A DNA stretch of 64,000 nt from Methylotetracoccus oryzae. GTDB lineage: Bacteria > Pseudomonadota > Gammaproteobacteria > Methylococcales > Methylococcaceae. Every line of letters begins with the position of its first letter. Position 1 is the first letter of the stretch. The notes beneath the pieces are model-generated. The model saw only the letters and a list, made by a program, of their open reading frames with translations, was not told the DNA's origin and ran no database searches. The stretch lies in the NCBI RefSeq assembly GCF_006175985.1, contig NZ_SRSH01000013.1, positions 1-64,000 on the forward strand, given 5' to 3'. Both the position numbers and the translations under genes were made by a program. Below, one piece after another: positions 61,868-64,000 of the stretch.

Positions 61868-63835
61868 CTACGCATCAGCCGCGAACTCCGCCTCGACCGC
61901 TCCGTCGCTGAGAGAGCGTTCAACGGAGGCCGTGAGACGACGGATCTCGGCAAGTTCGTCCAGCTGCGCGCGGGCTGCGTCCCGCGCGGTGGTCAGAGCG
62001 GCAATCTCGGTATCGAGGGCTTCGGCACGCTCGTGCACCTTGCGGTACATGTCGACACGGCCCTCGATCGAAAGCCTGCGCTCTCGCAGGCACTCGAGTA
62101 GCGGCACGAAAACGGTGGCGGCCCACGCCGAGGATTCGTCATACGCCAGCTGGAAAAGGACTTGCGCCCGCGCGATCAGCGTACCGTAGAGCCGGCTGAT
62201 GACGACAGTCTGATACATCGACGTCGAAGACGCGCTCGCGCGAAACTGCTCGCCCTGTTCGAAGATCTCCTCCAGTTCGGTCTGATAGGCCTCCATCGAG
62301 AACTCGGCCGGCTTCAACTCCCCCAAGGCAGGGTCGGCGACGAACTGAGAGAAAATCGCGCCGGCCAGGATGCCGGCCCCTTCGCCCTTCTCGGCGGCCG
62401 ACCCGAGCGCGCTGCGCAGTTCTTCCAGCACTTGTTTCATCGCGGTCTTCATGCCGAACGTGGTCAGACTGTCGGACATGCTGCGCCGGGTCCGGTCGAC
62501 GATGCCCTGGATACGTCCGGGCGCCAGGACCTCCTGCAGCGATTGAGCTGTCTCCGAAAAGGTCCGAACATCCTTCGTCAGCGCCTCCACTGTGGTTGCG
62601 TACGCGGCTTGCTCCGCTTGTGCCTGCTCCAGCAAACGGCGGCTGAAGGCATCGTTCCGCAGCCCCAGTTCACGAAGTTCGGCGAGTTGCCCGTCGAGAT
62701 TCTGTGCGCGCTCGTCAACGATCGCGCGCCACTGCTCCAGTTCGCTAACCAGGACCCGTACAACATTCTCAACCAGTATTTCCTGGCGTATACGCACAAT
62801 GTCGTCCGCCAGATAACGCTCGAGGCTCATCAGGCGCGATCGTCTCAGCAAGGATCCATCGCCCCGGATCTTGGCCAGCAGACCCTGCTTGGCCGAGATC
62901 GGAAAGACGTCGCGAGATTCCACGTTCAGCGTACGGGCGGTACTCTCCACCTGCTGCTGGAGCATGGCCTCAAGTTCCGTTTCGGTATTCAACTCGTCCC
63001 AGACCGAATCGATCTTGTTGAGCACAACGATGAGCCCCTTGCGCCGCGTCTGCCGTTCACCCCTGACATGACAGCGCCAAACGTCCATATCGCTCTTGCT
63101 GACGCCGCTATCGGCCGCCACGACAAACACCACGGCCTGTGCCCTGGGCAGGAGACTGAGAGTCAGCTCCGGTTCGGTACCAAGGGCATTCAGCCCCGGC
63201 GTGTCAACGACGACAAGACCGCGCTGCAACAAGGGATGAGGAAAACTGATCAGCGCATGCCGCCAGCAAGGAATTTCCACGACGTCCGCCGGGCCGGGGC
63301 ACGCGCGAAATGCGTCTTCGGTAGATAGACCGAGACGTTCCGCCTCCTGGCGCGGAACCCGCTTCGTGGCGGCCAGGGCGCGAAAGGCCTCCTGCATCTG
63401 CAGGGGCGAACCGGCATCGAGCGGGATCTGCTGCCAACAACGGGGATCACGCTTCAACGCCGTCAGGTTCTCGTCGGACAAGCGCGTTTCGATGCCGATC
63501 AGTCTGATATAGCTTTCGCCACTCGGATCGCAAAAAATTTCAGTGGGGCACATGGTCGTGCGCCCTGGCGAAGACGGCAGCAACCGCAGCCCGGTATCTG
63601 CAAAGAACAGCGCGTTGATGAGTTCGGTCTTGCCCCGGGAGAACTCGGCCAGGAACGCCACGGTAAGAACGTCCGACTCCACCGTCTCCCGCATCCGGTC
63701 CAACTCTGTCAACAGGGCATCGCCCCCGAGTCCTGCTACCAGCAGCCAGGCGCGATAGCGTTCGATCGACTCGATCAGACGCTGCCGCCAAGCCTCGTGC
63801 GCGCGTAGCGTTTCTGCCAATCCGTTCATGTTCAT
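61868..63835 (-). CDS. Dynamin-like GTPase
   Basis: A 655-residue bacterial dynamin-like protein. G1 is AEFSRGKTELINAL (about 61-74): the usual first glycine of the P-loop is an alanine, while the GKT is kept. Switch I has RTTMCPTEIF, G3 is VVVDTPGLNALG, G4 is VVLNKIDS. After the GTPase domain (to about 320) comes a long helical stalk with a segment LGSAAEKGEGAGILAGAIFS (about 480-500) that may be the membrane paddle, and a final coiled coil. Such proteins remodel or tether membranes, often under stress. Start at MNMNGLAETLRA; GTPases of this class often come in pairs, but no second copy adjoins. Confidence 0.87.
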   Translation of the reverse strand: MNMNGLAETLRAHEAWRQRLIESIERYRAWLLVAGLGGDALLTELDRMRETVESDVLTVAFLAEFSRGKTELINALFFADTGLRLLPSSPGRTTMCPTEIFCDPSGESYIRLIGIETRLSDENLTALKRDPRCWQQIPLDAGSPLQMQEAFRALAATKRVPRQEAERLGLSTEDAFRACPGPADVVEIPCWRHALISFPHPLLQRGLVVVDTPGLNALGTEPELTLSLLPRAQAVVFVVAADSGVSKSDMDVWRCHVRGERQTRRKGLIVVLNKIDSVWDELNTETELEAMLQQQVESTARTLNVESRDVFPISAKQGLLAKIRGDGSLLRRSRLMSLERYLADDIVRIRQEILVENVVRVLVSELEQWRAIVDERAQNLDGQLAELRELGLRNDAFSRRLLEQAQAEQAAYATTVEALTKDVRTFSETAQSLQEVLAPGRIQGIVDRTRRSMSDSLTTFGMKTAMKQVLEELRSALGSAAEKGEGAGILAGAIFSQFVADPALGELKPAEFSMEAYQTELEEIFEQGEQFRASASSTSMYQTVVISRLYGTLIARAQVLFQLAYDESSAWAATVFVPLLECLRERRLSIEGRVDMYRKVHERAEALDTEIAALTTARDAARAQLDELAEIRRLTASVERSLSDGAVEAEFAADA

Positions 63836-64000
63836 GTGAACTCTCGCCATCGCGTCGAGGGCGGCTGGGGGATCATGACGCCCGAGAACCGCAGTACAGC
63901 CCAAGGCTGCCGCGGGAATCAGATCTATCCCGCTGAAGCGCGTTGCCATTAAGTCTAGCTACCGGGGCGGCGCGATGCCCCGAGACGGGACCAGGACTTG

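Noticed and set aside
1..64000. tRNA, rRNA, CRISPR arrays, intact transposases, prophage genes
   Set aside because: Read through for T-loop strings, regularly spaced repeats and transposase motifs; none found that stand up.

Overview
This 64 kb window is GC-rich chromosomal DNA from a gammaproteobacterium. The pointers are a radC / coaBC-dut block, a pqi-type MCE operon, full-length Lhr helicase, a QseB/PmrA-type two-component system beside a DegP/DegQ protease, family I pyrophosphatase and GlgC. The genus cannot be fixed from the sequence; a Chromatiales- or Competibacter-like lineage is only a guess. I saw no tRNA, rRNA, CRISPR array, intact transposase or prophage.

Layout. 1-1.8 kb is a small graveyard: a frameshifted DUF4160 remnant, two copies of a 98-bp palindromic repeat around a DUF1640 coiled-coil gene, and a higA antitoxin broken by an amber codon. 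1.8-6 kb (minus strand) holds glgC, ppa, a DUF3298-like exported protein and a LysR regulator. 6.1-13.7 kb (plus) holds a cyclase-family lipoprotein, a two-domain VOC protein, an amidohydrolase, then a tightly overlapping envelope operon: two PqiA half-proteins, PqiB, PqiC and a potassium-channel-like protein. 13.7-17.2 kb carries a PepSY membrane protein and a Wzx-type flippase. 17.8-21.9 kb is a response regulator, histidine kinase, DegP-like protease and PepSY-like periplasmic protein, with a tandem TTAAG box in front of the protease. 22-35 kb holds a PilZ-like protein, Lhr, a GT2 glycosyltransferase, a LEA-like helical protein, a PIG-L deacetylase, a decayed RCC1 gene, a YihY/BrkB protein, an RRM protein, an MCE lipoprotein and a cAMP-type-domain/histidine kinase fusion. 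36-45 kb holds an NsrR-like regulator, a third palindrome copy, a sulfotransferase, an FG-GAP exported protein, radC, coaBC, dut and a 47-residue membrane peptide. 45-53 kb holds exported proteins of unknown function, a frameshifted patatin lipoprotein, an arylsulfatase with a small membrane partner, a phosphoesterase and a cNMP-binding protein.

The most interesting locus is at 53.3-57.4 kb: a peptidase-containing ABC exporter (PCAT, C39 triad intact) and its HlyD adaptor overlap by ATGA, and upstream on the same strand lies a 53-codon gene. It encodes a textbook double-glycine leader (MRELKVEEMELVSGG) followed by a His/Pro/Lys/Tyr-rich core with a 12-residue tandem repeat. This looks like a processed and exported peptide of unfamiliar type, possibly metal-binding. 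The last 6 kb holds a FemAB-like transferase, a DUF4239 membrane protein, a second copy of an exported protein family (paralogue at 45.6 kb) and a dynamin-like GTPase.

The window is mostly about the envelope and secretion: lipid-transport MCE proteins, periplasmic proteolysis under two-component control, glycan modification and peptide export.
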